Source: JBGQBN01 sp041494805
Lineage (GTDB): Bacteria; Acidobacteriota; Terriglobia; Terriglobales; Acidobacteriaceae
Direction of reading: 5' to 3'
Length of the DNA stretch: 64,000 bases
NCBI GenBank assembly: GCA_041494805.1
Contig: JBGQBN010000017.1
Span: 1-64,000, forward strand
Part shown: in pieces, positions 62,869 to 64,000 of the stretch
Position numbering within the stretch: the stretch's first letter is position 1
How the letters are laid out: each line of letters opens with the position of its first letter
The notes under the pieces: model-generated
The model's input: only the letters and a program-made list of their open reading frames with translations
Database searches by the model: none
Told to the model about the DNA's origin: nothing
Program-made: the position numbers and the translations under genes

Positions 62869-64000
62869 TTACCCCGCCTTGGCTGGCAGGGCCAGCTTCT
62901 TAGCGGCGCCGCTTAATGCGGCTTCCAGTCCTTGCAGGTGGCGCTCTTCGGTCAGGTAGCTGATCAGCATCATCCGTATCACGCTGCGGCCATTTACCAG
63001 CGTATCCGAAATCCAGCGCTGGCCGTCGCGGGTGACTTCCTCCACGATTTGGGCATGAGCGTTGGCCAGCTGCTCCGGGCTCAGGCCCGGCGCCTTCAGC
63101 CGGAACACGATGATGGGCAGCGTGTGCGGTGCGGCTAGTTCAAAGTCCTCCGAAGCTTGTACCCACTCGACAAAACTGCGTGCCAGCTTCATGTGGCTGT
63201 CAATCAGTACTTCATAGGCTTTGCGGCCGTGCACCCGCAGGGTGAGCCAGAGCTTGAGGGAGTTCATGCGCCGCGTCCATTGCGTGCTGATGCGGGAGTT
63301 GTCCGGCAAGGTGGCTCCCGCTGCTTTCGGCATGTACGGCGCGGCAACCGAGAAGGCGCGGGCCAAGGTCTCGGGATGGCAGGTAAGAATCACGCCCGCG
63401 GCAAAGGGCACCGCCAGCCACTTATGCGGATCAATGGTGAGCGAATCGGCTCGCTCGATGCCGCGCAGCAGATCGCGGTGGCTGTCGGAGAAGATCGCCG
63501 ATGCTCCGTATGCCCCGTCCACATGCAGCCAGAGTTGGTGCCGCCGGCAGATGTCTGAGATTGCGACCAGATCGTCCACCGTGCCCGAGTTCGTGGTTCC
63601 GGCTGTAGCCACCACACAGAAAGGCTTCTTGCCTGCTGCTTGATCTTCGACAATGGCCTGTTCGAGCTTCCCAGGGTCAAGTTGCAGACTGTCGTTTACC
63701 GCGATACGCCGCAGCGCTTTGCGTCCGATTCCCAGTAGGCCGGCAGACTTGTCGAGCGAATGATGCGATTCGGTCGAGGCATAGACAACCGGCGAGCCAC
63801 CGATCGAAGATACGCCCTCTTCAATCGCGTCGGGGAACTTGGCCGCCAAGGCCAAGGCCAGACCGCTGAAGTTGGCTTCGTTGCCGCCGCTGGTGAAGGT
63901 TCCATTGAACTCACCCGGCCAGCCGACACGCTCGCCGATCCAGCGAATGGTTTCGAGTTCAATCTTCGACGCCAACTGAGAGCGTGCCAGCGTGGCCAGC
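62869..64000 (-). CDS. PLP-dependent group II amino-acid decarboxylase, partial at right edge
   Basis: Open frame of 377 codons to the window edge; the true start lies outside. PLP-Lys motif SLTIDPHKWLAVPF, cofactor-stacking TSGGNEANFSGLALALA, and HVDGAYGASAIF. Matches the aromatic-L-amino-acid/glutamate decarboxylase group. The N-terminal ~90-120 residues are missing. Substrate not determinable from this part. Convergent with the Ig-like lipoprotein gene. Confidence 0.88.
   Translation of the reverse strand, partial: LATLARSQLASKIELETIRWIGERVGWPGEFNGTFTSGGNEANFSGLALALAAKFPDAIEEGVSSIGGSPVVYASTESHHSLDKSAGLLGIGRKALRRIAVNDSLQLDPGKLEQAIVEDQAAGKKPFCVVATAGTTNSGTVDDLVAISDICRRHQLWLHVDGAYGASAIFSDSHRDLLRGIERADSLTIDPHKWLAVPFAAGVILTCHPETLARAFSVAAPYMPKAAGATLPDNSRISTQWTRRMNSLKLWLTLRVHGRKAYEVLIDSHMKLARSFVEWVQASEDFELAAPHTLPIIVFRLKAPGLSPEQLANAHAQIVEEVTRDGQRWISDTLVNGRSVIRMMLISYLTEERHLQGLEAALSGAAKKLALPAKAG

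Overview
The window looks like a chromosomal segment of a soil-type Acidobacteriota (Terriglobia/Koribacter-like). This rests on the GC-rich sequence, the large secreted proteins that combine FG-GAP (VCBS) repeats with ASPM/SPD-2/Hydin-like Ig domains, the free-standing UpxY/NusG-like proteins heading polysaccharide loci, and the carbamoyltransferase/DUF5989 arrangement. It is an inference from content, not from a marker gene. No transposase, integrase, phage gene or CRISPR array was found. One tRNA (Lys-UUU) is present.

Left part (1-9.0 kb): a minus-strand polysaccharide locus runs off the left edge. It has a UpxY/NusG-like gene followed by a giant multi-SLBB export protein (partial, more than 1100 aa). 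Two response-regulator-like genes with decayed receiver domains follow, then a NicO-type Ni/Co permease, tRNA-Lys, a small basic ORF closed by a terminator, a truncated LuxR-type regulator (pseudogene) and a PP2C phosphatase.

9.0-17 kb, plus strand: a sulfur module. An Rrf2 regulator preceded by three short DNA dyads is translationally coupled to an SsuA/SsuB/SsuC-like sulfonate ABC transporter. After it come ModA, a coiled-coil porin and a Tat-exported SorA-type sulfite dehydrogenase with its cytochrome c subunit. The proposed logic is sulfonate in, sulfite oxidised to sulfate, with Mo supply for the Mo enzyme. A structured leader or small RNA with a terminator and then galE follow.

18.4-50.2 kb, all minus strand: a roughly 32-kb exopolysaccharide locus, read from 50.2 kb downward. 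Order: export protein, Wzz-like protein, CpsD-like ATPase with a degenerate P-loop, UpxY/NusG-like antiterminator, UDP-glucose dehydrogenase, sulfotransferase, O-antigen ligase/polymerase, GH10 xylanase, polysaccharide deacetylase, GT4, SDR epimerase, WecG/TagA transferase, DUF5989, small membrane protein, carbamoyltransferase, UDP-galactopyranose mutase, phosphoglycosyl transferase, second sulfotransferase, FG-GAP protein, SGNH hydrolase, phosphoesterase/FG-GAP fusion, two small genes, second carbamoyltransferase and another FG-GAP protein. A sequence close to the sigma-54 consensus lies about 310 bp upstream of the first gene. The enzymes predict a sulfated, carbamoylated, galactofuranose- and uronic-acid-containing surface polymer.

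51-58.8 kb, plus strand, divergent from that locus: a lipoprotein hydrolase, then a compact set of hexapeptide acyltransferase, acyl-CoA-dehydrogenase-like flavoprotein, stand-alone adenylating ligase and carrier protein. The ligase pocket residues I extract by hand match the code I remember for free-standing L-prolyl-AMP ligases, so this set may make a pyrroline/pyrrole-2-carboxyl thioester, possibly as a decoration for the polymer. This is the most interesting candidate system here. A large beta-helix protein with an RGG-rich insertion follows.

Right end (58.8-64 kb): a di-haem cytochrome oxidoreductase, a BIG2-type lipoprotein and a PLP-dependent decarboxylase cut by the window edge.
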